Origin: Reticulascus tulasneorum
Lineage: Eukaryota; Ascomycota; Sordariomycetes; Glomerellales; Reticulascaceae
NCBI GenBank assembly: GCA_001557505.1
Contig: LSAX01000003.1
Coordinates: 1,612,001-1,676,000, forward strand
DNA: 64,000 nucleotides
Reading direction: 5' to 3'
The first letter of the stretch is position 1; every line of letters starts with the position of its first letter. This document shows positions 21,767-33,714 of the stretch, one piece after another. Below the pieces are notes generated by a model that saw only the letters and a program-made list of their open reading frames with translations, did no database searches and had not been told where the DNA came from. The position numbers and the translations under genes are program-made.

Positions 21767-24267
21767 TCATCCGATGTCTGGGCCCCAATCATCAGCGAAG
21801 TCCCAGCCGCCCCAGAGGATCCAGCTCCCGAACTCACTTACCGCAGCGGGCGCAGCGGGAGCGTGAAACATGAATGGCTGTCTCGTTTGCATATACGGGT
21901 CCATCGGGTCGCCGGGCGTTGGGACCGTGGCAAGCTTGTCGGGATTGGTGTTGGTGGCGCGAATACACCCGTCCAGCGTGGAGCGTAAACCTCGCGCAAC
22001 GTCCTCGGTCTGTTGGCTGCGCGACACGCTCTGCACGGATGCCAACACGACAGACAGGCAGACAATGTCTTTCATGTCATTACTGCCCACGTTTCGTATC
22101 AGAAGGTCCATCGTCTTCTCAACCGTCTTCACAAGACGGGACGGCGACCAAAGTGCAAAATTTTCGAAGTTGACAGACGCATTTTCATCAGCCGACTCTG
22201 GCGACAGTGCACCCGTGGTTGACTGTCTAAGAGTGCCGCCATGCGCATTTGATCTGACCGCTCCCCTAATATAAAAGCAAACACTGAACGCTGCTTGCAG
22301 GATATCCTTCTTGAGGACCTGGTGGTACATGTCGCTAATGTCCTGGAAGTGGGAAAGCAACGGGTCAAGCTCATCAAGATACCTGAGAATGACCATCGAT
22401 GACCTCAAGTAAGCCCTTGATATCTGGGCTGGAGGATCGGGCATTCCGAGCGCGAAGGGGCGGTATAGCGCCAAGAGTGGACGCCGGACATGCATGTCCA
22501 GGATTACCCTGGATCTCCACTGCTTGCTCTTTTCGCTGTCACTGAGTATTCCGTGCCTGGGGAATATGTAATTTATGTCTTCCAAGAACCGATCGAGTTT
22601 CGCACCAACTTCGAGAATTTCGGCGAAATCGCGCACCGAGTCAATCCGATTGACCATGTGCGCAACCTTCATCCGAACCCCAAGTGTCATGGCCGCATAC
22701 ACCTGCATCTGGTTATCAGTAAGCTGGTCGATGGGCTTCGACTGTGGTAGTTCGTTCATATCGGGATGCAGGTCAACATCATCGAGATTGCGCGGCGGCT
22801 TAGAGGTGAAGTCTCCTTCTCGAACCAGACACGGCAGATTGCATTGAAGAGAAATGTGCAAGTCCATGTCGAGAATGGTGAACCACAACCTCCTCCTGAG
22901 CTCGCCATAAAAGACCGATATGCGAGGTTCGAATTCGGATGGGTCACGATGTAAGCCCATCGTCATGGCCATGCGCACAATGAATCCAAGCTGCGTCCAG
23001 GTATCTTGCGGGCGTGGCGTAGTCATCCTTTGAGCATGTAGTAGCAAAACTTCGGTTTGTAGTGTCGTCAGATCGACCAATTGCTTGCCCCGCAATCCAT
23101 CCAGCCAGGCTCTGACCAGTGCGCACGCTGTCGGAATATGCACGCCTTCCACCCGCTCGTGGCCAAGCCCTTTTGACTTCGTCTCAAACCTCGAACCAAT
23201 AGACAAGACCGCCAAAAGTTGGGGCAGGAAAGCCTCGCTCTGCAGTTTACCCTTCCAGTACAGATCGTACTGCTCTTTGAAGGTCGGGACGTGGACCATT
23301 CGATACAGTGTCTCGGAGGTATCAATATACGATGCAAATAGCCTGTCGCAGATTGGCTTTTTAGGTAGGATGTCGGTCATCCGTTTCTGTACTGGCATCA
23401 TGGAGTCCACGAACACGGTGATTGGCGCCAACGACTTGCGATACTCGTCCTGTATTAGTCTGTGGAGCTTCTGCAGCCCAGAAAAGATATCGCGGACGCC
23501 ATCCACTTTCGAGTGATTCGACATAAAGTCCTGCGCATCTTCAAACTAGCAGTATGGTATCAGCATCTTGGCTTCTGGCGGAAAAGGAGCATAAGTACCA
23601 GATTCAACAGTACGCGCACGCTGTTTTGTCCAAAGAACCGTGTGACAAGGGCTCCTTTCTTAACCGTCAACCCTCGAACTGTCTTCGGGGACACTGCCAC
23701 ATGACTGGCGCTGAAGTCAGTCGCGGCCGGGCTCCTGGTCAGGACATGCCTCTCCAAGCGGTTCAGCCTAGACGTCAGCTCCTCCAGTGTTGACGAGCCG
23801 GCCGGCTCTCCGTTCCGCGGGGTTGGAAAGGACGGCTCCGCATTAGCCGTCCCGGCCGTAACGCTCATTGTTGGTGGGCATATTCTCTTCAGAGGCCTCG
23901 GGGCCTCTGTGAGTTCCCCATCCGAACCATCTGACATAACGGACGAGTCTTGTTCGGCCGAGTATTTGCAGCTTCGATTCGATTTCTGGCACTGCGAGCA
24001 GGGCAGGTTTCGGTCACATCGGAGCTTGCGCTTTCGGCATTCGGTGCAGGACTTGACGGGCCGTGGCCGCTTGACGCTGCGCGATGAGGATGCAGCTGAG
24101 GAGACGAGACCATGGGCCTGTGACTGGGGGAGTAAGCTGCTGTCAAAAGCACCAACACCACCAGCAGGGCCCATGGGAGCTATCACGGCAGCAGCAGCGC
24201 CGGCATCGTTGGAGGCAAGCGTCGCGCCCGCGCCCAGGGTCGGAGCCGCGGCCGGTATGGCGGCCAT
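21767..24267 (-). CDS. Zn2Cys6 transcription factor with fungal_trans domain
   Basis: Nuclear DNA-binding regulator, two exons 24267-23599 and 23545-21767, 815 aa. The 53-nt intron has a GTACTT donor and GCTAG acceptor. The binuclear zinc cluster has cysteines at residues 74, 77, 84, 90, 93 and 100 with the canonical spacing C-x2-C-x6-C-x5-C-x2-C-x6-C and a basic RKRKLR stretch. It is preceded by an Ala/Pro/Gly-rich N-terminus and followed by a short linker and a heptad-like segment (STLEELTSRLNRLERHV) suited to dimerisation. The middle-homology region starts near ICDRLFASYIDTSETLYRMVHVPTF and continues through the hallmark LRRRLWFTILDMDLH. The likely start is the ATG at 24267, though an upstream exon cannot be excluded. 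It lies beside an FAD monooxygenase and an NAD(P)-binding protein, so it is a candidate pathway-specific regulator. Ligand and targets are not known. Confidence 0.92.
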
Positions 24268-24897
24268 TGGGAGCTGTTATAGTGCGCAGACCGCGGCACG
24301 GGTTGTGGAATGCAATGAGCGTAGGAGTGCGACGTCGGAGGCGAGGCAAAATGTCGAGTAGCTCCGGACTCTTCTCCCCAATTCTTCCTTCCTCGTCGCG
24401 CCGTGCAGCTCGGGCCTCGAAGACCTATCACCAGAAACCTTGGCAATGGATGCCGAGGCTCTGGAATGTAGTACAAAACTGTGGCAACTCTCGAGTCATT
24501 CGCAAGCCGGACATGACTGGCAAAAGCGTAAACGGGCGACGGTGACGGGCGGCGTATGTGTAGGCGGAGGCTAGAGGCGGCGGCGGAGGAGGAGGAGGTA
24601 GATGAGGGGAGGGAGAGAGTAGTGGAAGAGGGTAGGAAATTTCGGAAAGGACAAGTTCGGAAAGGAAAAGATGACGAGATATTCGGTGAGATTAGTAGTC
24701 TTAGAGCAGACCGGTGAGATAATAACAATAAAAATAAAACCAAGCCCAAGAGGGGCCAAGCTTGTGTCGTGCTTACCACGCCTCCGTTAATCCAGTGACA
24801 GGACTCTTGCTTGGAAAATGCGTTACGCAGTCATCCCGTGGAGGCGCACACACACATTGTACACATGAACGGACATGCATTTCATACGCACCTGGGG

Positions 24898-24940
24898 CGG
24901 GCGAGCGAGCGAGCGAGAGCGAAAGAGAGAGAGAGAGCGG
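24898..24940. repeat. GCGA / GA-rich simple sequence repeat
   Basis: Purine-rich microsatellite on the plus strand: several GCGA units followed by a GA run. It sits about 650 bp upstream of the Zn2Cys6 start codon. Confidence 0.8.
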
Positions 24941-25287
24941 CAGACACGGACACGACGACGAACAATGCGACCTGGGGCGGCCGTTGTCCTAAAAGGAAAA
25001 GACAGTTTATTGGGGTGCGAATCCCCCACCGGCTCCGAGGCTGGGCTGGCTGACTACCTAGGTAGCTAGCTGGCTTTAACTTAGCTGGCAAGATTTTTCC
25101 AGGAGCGCCATGGTGTGTGGTGCAGGGAACCGAAACGGAAAGGCAAAAAAATAAAATAAAAGACGGGTTTTCTAACCACCTAAATTATTATTGCTAATGA
25201 AACCACGACGCAATGTTTGCGCCGGAAAACTCGATGGCATGATGGCTAGGAAGCTGAACACTAGTCCGAATGCGGTCCGCTACAGCA

Positions 25288-25305
25288 ACATACATACATA
25301 CATAC
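25288..25305. repeat. ACAT microsatellite
   Basis: About four and a half copies of ACAT in gene-poor sequence. Confidence 0.75.
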
Positions 25306-27734
25306 TTATTGCTCGTGCTGTAATAGTACGCAGATCTACGTCCGTACTTGTTACAGTATTGCTACCTTGACGGTATCTGATCTGGAGATCTGCCTTGGCC
25401 GCCATGTGGCATCTTGCCATTGAAAAAAACTCCAGTTTTTTCGAACGAGAAGCTGTGACGAAGAGGTCCACTTGAAGAATTACCTTACTATGTCTTTGCG
25501 GTGTATCCCATCCATTCAATACCAACTGCTTAGTTCTCCAGGGTAGTAAGGCCCCTAGGTACAGAGCCTACAGTGATACACCATTGCCTTATCTGGGTAC
25601 TGTATCCATAATAAGATTGCACCTTCATGACCGTCAAGCTCATCACTTGCGACCACCCAGCATACAGATCCGTATGCCACTTCGTACATTGTCCTACTTC
25701 GGTTAATTCGTACCAACCTTGTACAATAGCCTTTGGGTGGCTGCTTAAGGGTACCTTGCCTACTTGGGTATGTAGCATTCGGGTCGGAATGGAGTTCGTA
25801 ACATCGGGCGTCGGACGAACAATCAGGGAGCAGCCCCCACACACCAAGACAGCCCAGCCGCAGTCAGCTCCAACCTACATGACGCTCCAGCGTAATTTAA
25901 AGACAACGCTGACAAGACGGAAGACATACATGCTGGACGGGGTGGTGGTGTTTGTCCAAGCCCCTGCCCTGCATTGCCCGTATATAGCTGCCTAGGTAAA
26001 GTTGCCTACATCATTGCAGCTGGCTGGTTGTGATGTAGGCTACGTGGCGAGAGGACGGCCGGAAGGCTACCCTAACCCCCTTGTCTGGATCCTCAGACAT
26101 ATTACAGAGTGCAGTCTCCTTCAAGCGAATTTGGCGAATGCTTTGGGCCGGAGGAAAGGATTCAACAGCCATACGAAATACCTCATTAAGGCAAGCCCGT
26201 CCCATCCCATTCCAAGCTACCTATGCTCTGTTTTATAATGCTGCTTCGATCCTCACAATTCGCACGAGTATGGCTGGATGGCTGGCCACTCGGCGCCACA
26301 AACCGATGGGGGATATAACCACAGCTTGTCTGCAACTGGGTACCGCAATCAAGAAATCCTACCGGTACCGGACCTTAATGCACTGCTCCGTCAAGCCAAA
26401 GTCCCTAAATCTCACCTGTGACCATTCTGATTCCTTTTGTCAAATGGGGGATTGTCCTAGCGTGGGCCGCGCGGGTAAGATTCTTAATCTCGTCGTCCTC
26501 CATAGAACCGATCTTCTGAAAGCCAACGTAGTAGTCCGTAACATAAGGTAGGATCCCCCACGCCAGCTCCTGCCAGGCTCCCATTTAAGTCGGTGTCGGC
26601 TCCGGCACGATATAAAGCCCATTGTCTCCGTTCCCGTCCGTGGGATCTGGGCTTGGCAGTTGTGATGCTCTTCGCTGAACACGTTCAAGTCAATGCCTTG
26701 GACTGCGGCTCAGTTCAATCACTCAAAGCTGCCACCGAACCCCCAGAGTGAATAAAGAAGCGGCCGCTGGTTGCATCCAATATGCCTATCTGAGGATGGC
26801 GCCCTCAAAGAGTTCCACTTAGAGCTGTCCAACCCTGTAAAAGAATAATTTCAACACGCGGTAACTTTAGTTAGGAACAACGCCACGCCCGGTTGGCTCC
26901 ATACGCTATAGCGGGTTTGTTGAATACTGGGGGTCTAGGTGTTCTCCCGTCCAGATCAGATGGCCCAAGCAAGTCGATAAACCATCTTCAAATGTAGCTG
27001 ACATCGATATTGCAATACTGGCCCTCGCAGGGAAACGACAGGTCCAAACTGTCCGGTCGACTTGTTGAAGGTGCTAGTGTAAGCAGGTCTCATGTGGCCC
27101 TGATCCGGATGATCTTTTACACCGGTGGAACGTATATACTACGAATCGCCATCCTCCTCACGGAGCCGGAGTAGGATTCGTGCCACCCACGACCCAAACT
27201 ATTTCCAATGGCACTGATCCTGCTTGGCATCTGGCCCAACGTGGCCAGAAGTCTACTCGAAGATACATAACATCCTGCATGGGTGAGGATAAGGTAGGTC
27301 CTAGGAATCACTGGTTTTCGCGTCCAGATAGAGAGGGCCAGTGACAGTAGCCCTTGGTTGACAACACTCCCTTCCCTGGCCAGTAACCGAACTCTTCAAA
27401 CAGAAGAGACGTAAAGTCCTGTGTACTGCCAGTGCGAATGGATTTGGTACATTCTCTACCTACGAAAGCGTTGCCGCGAAAGAAGAGACATGTGCTTGGT
27501 TGTGTTTATCCCCTGACTCCCTTTTCTGGAATCGGCGGCCTGTTCTCTGCGTCTAGATATGATTGGGACAGTTCTACTCAATGCGGACCGAAGTACTGGC
27601 GGAGAAGGAAGATCTTGGAAATAGCAAAATTCTTCCTTGCCTCTAAATCAGCAAGCTCCTACATAATCCTTGGCCAAGTCTATACGAAAAGCAACTCATT
27701 CTCATCGTAACTTCGTGATCCTCTTAACTACCGC

Positions 27735-28598
27735 TCAAAATTTCAACTGCTCACTCTCCGTCTCAAGCCTGAGGAACATACCCACGTGCTTGATGCCCTC
27801 CTCCTCCCACGTTCCCATCTCATCGTCAACCTTGAAGCCGAACTTGGACCATGCGCCTACGACCTGCTGCTGCGCATGCACGCAGACAAGGCCGTTCCAC
27901 TTCGGTATCTCCTTCTCGTTGCTTGCGCCTAGCTGTTCGAGACCTTGTTCCATGACGCTAGGATCAAAGTACGAGGAGTGCGTCTTCAGCCAGCTGAGGC
28001 AGGTGCTGATGAGAAGCTTACCGATGCGGTGGCCGCGGAACTCTTTCACGACCGCGAGACGACCTAGCTTCACATACGGTTCCTTGCCATCGTGGAAAGT
28101 CGTCGGCCGATCATGGGTAAAGGGTCGAGAGGCTGAGAGTCTACGTTCCTCGCCGTCCATGCCAACATGCTCACCGCCCTCGGCACCGCCTTCCTTGTTA
28201 TCGGATCCTTCCCCTTCCTGCAGGACGCCATCGACATACACACCCCCATCCTGTGGGTGCTGCGGATGCGGGAATGGCACGAGCCGGATGGTGCCGATGG
28301 GCGTAGAGCGCGTGCTGCTCTTCCGGGGCTTCAGAATGTTGCCAGCGTCGTCCAAGACCTCAGGCTCCTCTGTCTTATTGACAGAGGCGTAGACCACCCA
28401 GTGGCAGGACCGGGGATCGTCGGCATCGAACTCGTTGTCCACAGGGACGCCCTGCTCTTTGACGTAGACTTCTTCTCGGACCTCCATTGCATCGCAAAAG
28501 GCCGAAGGGATGGTGGACGGTTGTTGGTCGTGTGGAATACCACGGACATAGCCATCGAGGCGACTAGGCTCGAGGAGAGTGATGAATGGAGTTCCCAT
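27735..28598 (-). CDS. GNAT-family N-acetyltransferase
   Basis: Acetyl-CoA-dependent acyltransferase, single exon, 287 aa from the ATG at 28598. The frame runs further upstream to 28745, but that part does not look coding and includes no better start. Early in the protein is AMEVREEVYVKEQGVP, followed by the FDADDPRSCHWVVY segment, resembling GNAT enzymes that modify amines or small molecules. A charged low-complexity insertion (about residues 95-165) separates this from the acetyl-CoA-binding core: YVKLGRLAVVKEFRGHRIGKLLI, where RGHRIG is the R/Q-x2-G-x-G/A pyrophosphate loop with a variant spacing residue. The C-terminus gives NGLVCVHAQQQVVGAWSKFGF, the usual last GNAT strands. Substrate is unknown; location is probably cytosolic. 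Confidence 0.85.
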   Translation of the reverse strand: MGTPFITLLEPSRLDGYVRGIPHDQQPSTIPSAFCDAMEVREEVYVKEQGVPVDNEFDADDPRSCHWVVYASVNKTEEPEVLDDAGNILKPRKSSTRSTPIGTIRLVPFPHPQHPQDGGVYVDGVLQEGEGSDNKEGGAEGGEHVGMDGEERRLSASRPFTHDRPTTFHDGKEPYVKLGRLAVVKEFRGHRIGKLLISTCLSWLKTHSSYFDPSVMEQGLEQLGASNEKEIPKWNGLVCVHAQQQVVGAWSKFGFKVDDEMGTWEEEGIKHVGMFLRLETESEQLKF

Positions 28599-29946
28599 CT
28601 TGGCCAGGCGGTGTGTAAATTCCGGGGACACTCTGGATGAACAAGGACCCAATAGCAGCCACGATGTGACCTTTGAATGAAAAGAATGAAGTGTGCGAAC
28701 TATTTTGTGAGAGTCGAGAAGTAGATTGAGGAGGATCGTTGTCACAGGAAGTGTGGCTGACGGTCGGTGAACGAGATCGAGTTGGAGGGTGTCCTGCCTC
28801 TAAAGCTGTCCGTTTAGGAAGGAAACTGCTAGCTGGGAATCCTCCAGAATTATTTGCTTATTTATGCTGCGCAAGCAGTGTTCACACCGGGTCTCGGATG
28901 GAGAAGTTAGCAGAACGCAATCGGTTCTTTCAGGGTTCATCATGAAAATCCCGGCATACGATTGCCATGTCAATCAATTGTAAAATCCAAACGGGACGGC
29001 AAGGGGGGCTGAAGCGCGAGGTGAGAGGTCTACGAGGGGGCGAACAACGACCCAATTCTGTCGAATCATTGTTCAGGCCTGGGTGGCGCTGCGATCGCTG
29101 TGACCGCATATGCAAGCGGCCATGATGCAGCCCTCTTTCAACTATTAGTTCCATCCTCGACCAACTAGGAAATATGGCATCTTTTCTTGTTCGAGTCTCG
29201 CTTTTCCCGTGATATTCTGGAGGATGACTGCATATGGTTTGATAGGCGTCCTACCAGAAGACGAGTTTAACATCGCGACTGTCACCCGACGAGAACCACT
29301 TGTGTTAGTACTCCGGCGATGGATCTTTGTGAGCACGCAAGTTCTATGGTATTCCAGCGGGTGTTCGGAATCCACGTGCATTGTAGGTTATGATGCTCAA
29401 GGGATATCTGCGACTAAACATATTCCAGGATGTTCTACTAAATGTGAGTTGAGTCTCAGCTAGTATCCCAGGTTATGGGGTCACAACCACCCATTGCCTG
29501 CTCCATATCCTGTCCACACGCTCGAAGTCAACAGCCACTCACTCTGTATTAAGAGCTAGGACCAGAGGATCGAGGGAAGAAGCTAAACTTTACGATATGG
29601 CAGTATTGCTCGCGGTTGTTACCACACTGAATCAGTGCAGCGAATGGAACAGCCTGCTGATAAACAAATTATTGCATATGAAAATCTGAATGTATATACT
29701 AAGGACTCTACCCAAGCATCCAGAAACACCATAGAAATGATAAAAACTCTTCTCAACCAAACCGCCCTCTGCTATTGCTACTTACATGGTATCCAAGCTC
29801 CACCTCTTCAGTGCTATATACTGTACATAAGGTCATAAAATCATTCCAATATATACAACAGAGTACCCTAGAGCTCCAACTCAGATCTGCCTCCATTGCC
29901 CAAGATCACAACGCTTTCCTTCCAACACACTCGTCCAATTATCCGT
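28599..29946. other. Intergenic, upstream of GNAT gene
   Basis: 1.35 kb with the GNAT promoter and the 3' flank of the BTB gene. AT content rises toward 29,640-29,880. No gene or repeat recognised. Confidence 0.6.
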
Positions 29947-31833
29947 TCAGGATCCATTCAGGAAACCTCGCGTCTGATTCCGAGCATGCTCGGCACTGTA
30001 AGCTTCAAGCTTGACAGCAACGAGCACACATTCCACCGAGCTCTTCCCATTCTTAGACCCTTGGATCTTCAGTCTCCATTGTCCTGTCTTGACTACCCAC
30101 TCCTCGGACCCCACGAACGCGTTCCCGTACGAGTCGATTCGCCGTCTCTTCCGGGGGCCTGTCAAGAAGCCCGCCACGGATGACGACGGAGAGTCCTGAC
30201 CTCCACCGTGCCCATTACTTGAAGTAGCAGAAATCATGCCTACAGCAGTCGGATCATCGCTGTCTGGAGTGTAAGGTTTGCCATCCAAGATGATGCATGT
30301 TTCTGCCTCGATGGCGACTCGCACGAGGTCCTCACTCAAGGGCGTATTGCCTGGCGTGGCGGGCTGGCTCCCTGCACCGCCCGAGGCCATCAGCAGCCCA
30401 AGCGGTTGTGTCGTCGGGGGCAGGTTGAGTTTCGTTGCGATGACCTCGAAGAGCCGTGCAACTCGCGCGCGTGTATCCCTGTAGAACTCGGCTCTTGCTC
30501 CTCCACCCTGGAAATGTATTCTAGTACTTTCTCCACTGATTTCCAGGACAAGCTCCGATGCTCTGTCGTCCACGTACGGCCTTGCATAATTCACCCAACC
30601 CGCCATCGGATCGCCTGGAGACGCCGCTGGATCGCTGGCGACGCTGATGCCACTCTTCAAAATATCCTCTAGCCTCAGCACAATCTCTTCTCGTCTTCTT
30701 GCCTGGTTATAGCTGATCTTGTGGGGAATCAGCTTTTGTTCCAGACCCTTGAAATTGAAATATCTGCAATCGCGCAGGAGCTCTGCGCGGTGCGCCGCAT
30801 CGCGGATTGTCACCGGGTAGCCCTGTAGCAAATGCAAAAGCTCGGCGAATGTGTCTGCTGAACGGTTCGGTACTGATGGAGGAAGTATGGAGGGCGGACG
30901 GATTAGGCCTTCGCGATCTAGGCCTGGGAATAGGTCATCTTGGCTGGAGAAGAAGACTGCAAAGCCAAGGGAGAAGAAATTTGGGCTATTGCCAGGCTCC
31001 GTGAAGATATCTCGGGGAATCTGAAACTCCCGGTGCCCGATAGATATGAATATCGACTCTTCGTAGAGCTGCGATATTAACTTTGGTACTATGTTCCACG
31101 TTAGTCGTCAAACGGCGACCGTGCGGCGCAGCCCGATAAGGGGATCCGCTGCTTCGAAGGATTTAGGGGGACTCACAGCTGTAGAATTGCGCATCGGCGA
31201 AAAGCCGCACAAAGTGTGTTCCATCGCGAGGCTGAACATGGTAGCCTTGAAGATGGAGGGCGATATCGTGGAAGGTCTGAGGATCTCGATCGATGTACAA
31301 GGTTCGAATTGCATGGGATGAATCTTCACCGTTATCTTCGGCCCTTTTGATCTGACACATAAAATACTGAGAGAAATAGGATGGAGCTGGCAAAAGTCAG
31401 TCGACAGCTCGGTCATTCTATGCACACTCTTCGAAGAATTGGTGTTTGAAAGCCTATCGAGGCCGTCTGTGGAGGTGGCCGAGGAAGATCCGCCTTTTGA
31501 GACACAAACAGGAGACGACGGCGGAGGGGTTCTGGACATACCATCGGAAGAGATTGAGGCGCCGGAAAGCTTAAACAGCTCGGAACCAATCTGTATCGGA
31601 AACACTCGCTCGTGAGGAAGGATATGAGGTATTTTCGAGATGGTAGATTCGGTCTGGGTCGGCGGACTCCTCGATTTGCTCTTTTGCGAAATGGCGGGAG
31701 GCATGGCGGGTTCGGGTACTGTGCCTAGAAGAACGCAAAAAGTTCATTGTCTGATTCCAATTGTTCAAATAGAAGGCGATGCCTGCTCACCCTTTTCTGA
31801 GCCCGAGAACCACAGGTCGAAAGATTCCGACAT
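29947..31833 (-). CDS. Fungal BTB/POZ domain protein
   Basis: Predicted adaptor with two potassium-channel-tetramerisation-like BTB/POZ segments, conserved across filamentous fungi but of undefined role. Four exons: 31833-31791, 31724-31542, 31386-31177 and 31088-29947, 525 aa. All junctions are in frame: exon 1 encodes MSESFDLWFSGSEK and splices to GTVPEP. The first BTB-like segment starts VFPIQIGSELFKLSGASISSD and, after splicing, continues APSYFSQYFM. It includes LYIDRDPQTFHDI and HLQGYHVQPRDGTHFVRLFA. A second, similar unit begins ISIGHREFQIPRDIF in exon 4 and ends LLHLLQGYPVTIRDAAHR. The C-terminal half carries RYFNFKGLEQKLIPH, WVNYARPYVDDRASELVLEI, and a nuclear-type basic patch (GPRKRRRID). 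The repeated arrangement suggests self-association. No kelch, MATH or Cul3-box features were seen. Confidence 0.88.
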
Positions 31834-33714
31834 GATGTCCGCGAGGGCGGGTATTTGAACCCTTTGTCGTGGTGTTGGGCTTCCTTTCGGCAGTGTCGCC
31901 CCGACCCGAAAAAATATCCACAGATTACTCGAAAATTAGACAACCTCCCAGTGGAAGGTCCGTGGCATAACCTTGAGGCGCACGAAGCCCGTGGCTAGTG
32001 GGGCACACGCTGTGGCGCCCCCCCCGTGGTTTGTCAATCGGTCTATCCGTAGCGCTTAGCCCCCTTTGGTTTAGCCTGCGATGGCGCCTTGCTTTTCCAG
32101 GATAAGCGGCGGTGGGCCTCCAGTAATTGCAGAGAAAACTGTCTTGGACGAGGGCTCTGCGGGGAAGCGCAATGTGTGCTATTGGTGGGGCTTACCGCCG
32201 ATTGTACAGCCTCACGGTTCCACGGCTTGCCGGCGAGCGAGATGCAGCGGATGATAAGATTGCCGCGCGTGGCTCACCCGTCGCGCAGCATACTACGTAG
32301 TATGCTCACCCCAGACTTCCACTCCTTTGCATTGACGTAGTTGAGGCTCAAAACTTCCTTCGGGTGCAAGCAGCCAACGTCCAATCGATGAGCCGGACGC
32401 TTCAACTTCCGAGATGGACCCTGGAGAACACCGTCTGGAGGCTTCACTTGCTACGTCGCGACAGCTTCTTCATGATCACAAAGTCCGCATGTGACGATCG
32501 TATGATACGACAAGAGCGGCCGACTGCTATCTCAGCCTCTACCGACCCAACGGCCTCCGATCGATTGTAAACCTTCATGGCGATGAGCTTTCGAAATACA
32601 CCGTCACAGTTCTAATCGACAGGGATCTCTGGCCACCTGCCTCCCTCACTTAACAAACTTTACCATCTTCCTTGAGCAGCATCGAGCCGAACCTGAAAAC
32701 TGTTTCTTGTCTCAAGTGATCCCGAGCTTGATATCCTGACGTGGACGGCCCTATTGCAAGAGAATTGCATATTGTAGCATATGAGAGGGCTCCTCGCCAT
32801 GCGCAATGTGCTCGCAGTTCGTGGAATGACTCTGTTCGTGCCCTGCCTCGGTAGTCTCATCGCAACGGATTATAGGACGTAGTTCGAGTATCTATTGGCC
32901 ATATTTACTTGTGAATAGAATCTTCCTTCCCTCATTTTTTCCCAGCTGCTACGTCTACAAGTATGATGCCGTCTGTTTCCATGACTGTACACACGACACA
33001 CGACTCGTAAAGGCAGTTTAACGGTAGATATCTCTACCTATCTTCCAGAGCCGAATATGTCAAGCAAATAAAAGAAAGTAATGGCTCACATACAGACTGA
33101 TTCTTTGCCTTGTAAATATGTATGGCAATCTCTTATCGAACAGTGGCGGCTTCATGAACATCGGAACCACTCCCATAGGACTGACCCCTTTCAATACCCA
33201 GCTTTGTCTTAGATGGTTTGAACAGACATTTCAGACCAAGTCTTCTCAGGAGGTAGTTTTAAAGACCCCAGAAGTTTGGCATCGTACAGAAGCCGGGTAT
33301 GAGATGATGAACCAACAGTTTGTGGAGCACGTAGACCTTAGCAACCAACTGTTCATCCGTCCTGGAAAATACTTTAGGTCAAATCTAACTTCCGTCCTGT
33401 ATCGATGTGTTATAGACCATTGAAGTAAAATACACTCGCATACTCTAAGCGGGAATCAGCTGCGCATTTATAATTGTACTTCCATACTGCCAACGGTTAT
33501 TTCGCAAATTGTTTTATATACTTGGTCACGTTAAATGCAACTTGAGAAACCAAAGCTGGATATTTGCTCTAAAGAGCCTGGCTTTTTATTGGTAACCACC
33601 TAGAGCCGTAAGGGACAATATGCCATAGCCACGTTCCCAGTCCCTGAACGCACAAATGCAAAGAGTGCAACTCTGAAAGATGCAGGAAACCACGCCTCCA
33701 AGCCCCCAATCCCC
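31834..33714. other. Intergenic region 3' of RPS5
   Basis: 1.88 kb containing the BTB promoter and 3' flank of RPS5. The most distinct element is a 20-bp perfect palindrome at 32287-32306. A 101-codon AT-rich frame at 33118-33423 begins with ATG but has no recognisable domain and is not called as a gene. Confidence 0.55.
32287..32306. repeat. 20-bp perfect palindrome
   Basis: AGCATACTAC is followed immediately by its reverse complement, with no spacer. It lies about 450 bp upstream of the BTB start codon on its promoter side. Function unknown. Confidence 0.7.

Larger units (their letters stand above)
24268..27734. other. Gene-poor region of 3.5 kb
   Basis: No supported gene. It holds the Zn2Cys6 promoter and leader (CT/GA-rich to about 25000), a GCGA/GA-rich simple repeat (24898-24940) and a short ACAT tract (25288-25305). 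Beyond that is unstructured sequence with frequent TACCT/AGGTA words. Open frames of up to 156 codons (for example 26081-26551) start at random positions and show no domain. I see no terminal repeats, transposase remains or tRNA. Confidence 0.55.

Noticed and set aside
29190..29215. TTCGA box resembling a tRNA T-loop
   Set aside because: The flanking bases do not form the T stem, and no acceptor or anticodon arms are found upstream.
33118..33423. 101-codon ATG-started open frame downstream of RPS5
   Set aside because: AT-rich, no recognisable motif or splice context. A species-specific small protein cannot be excluded, but nothing supports it.
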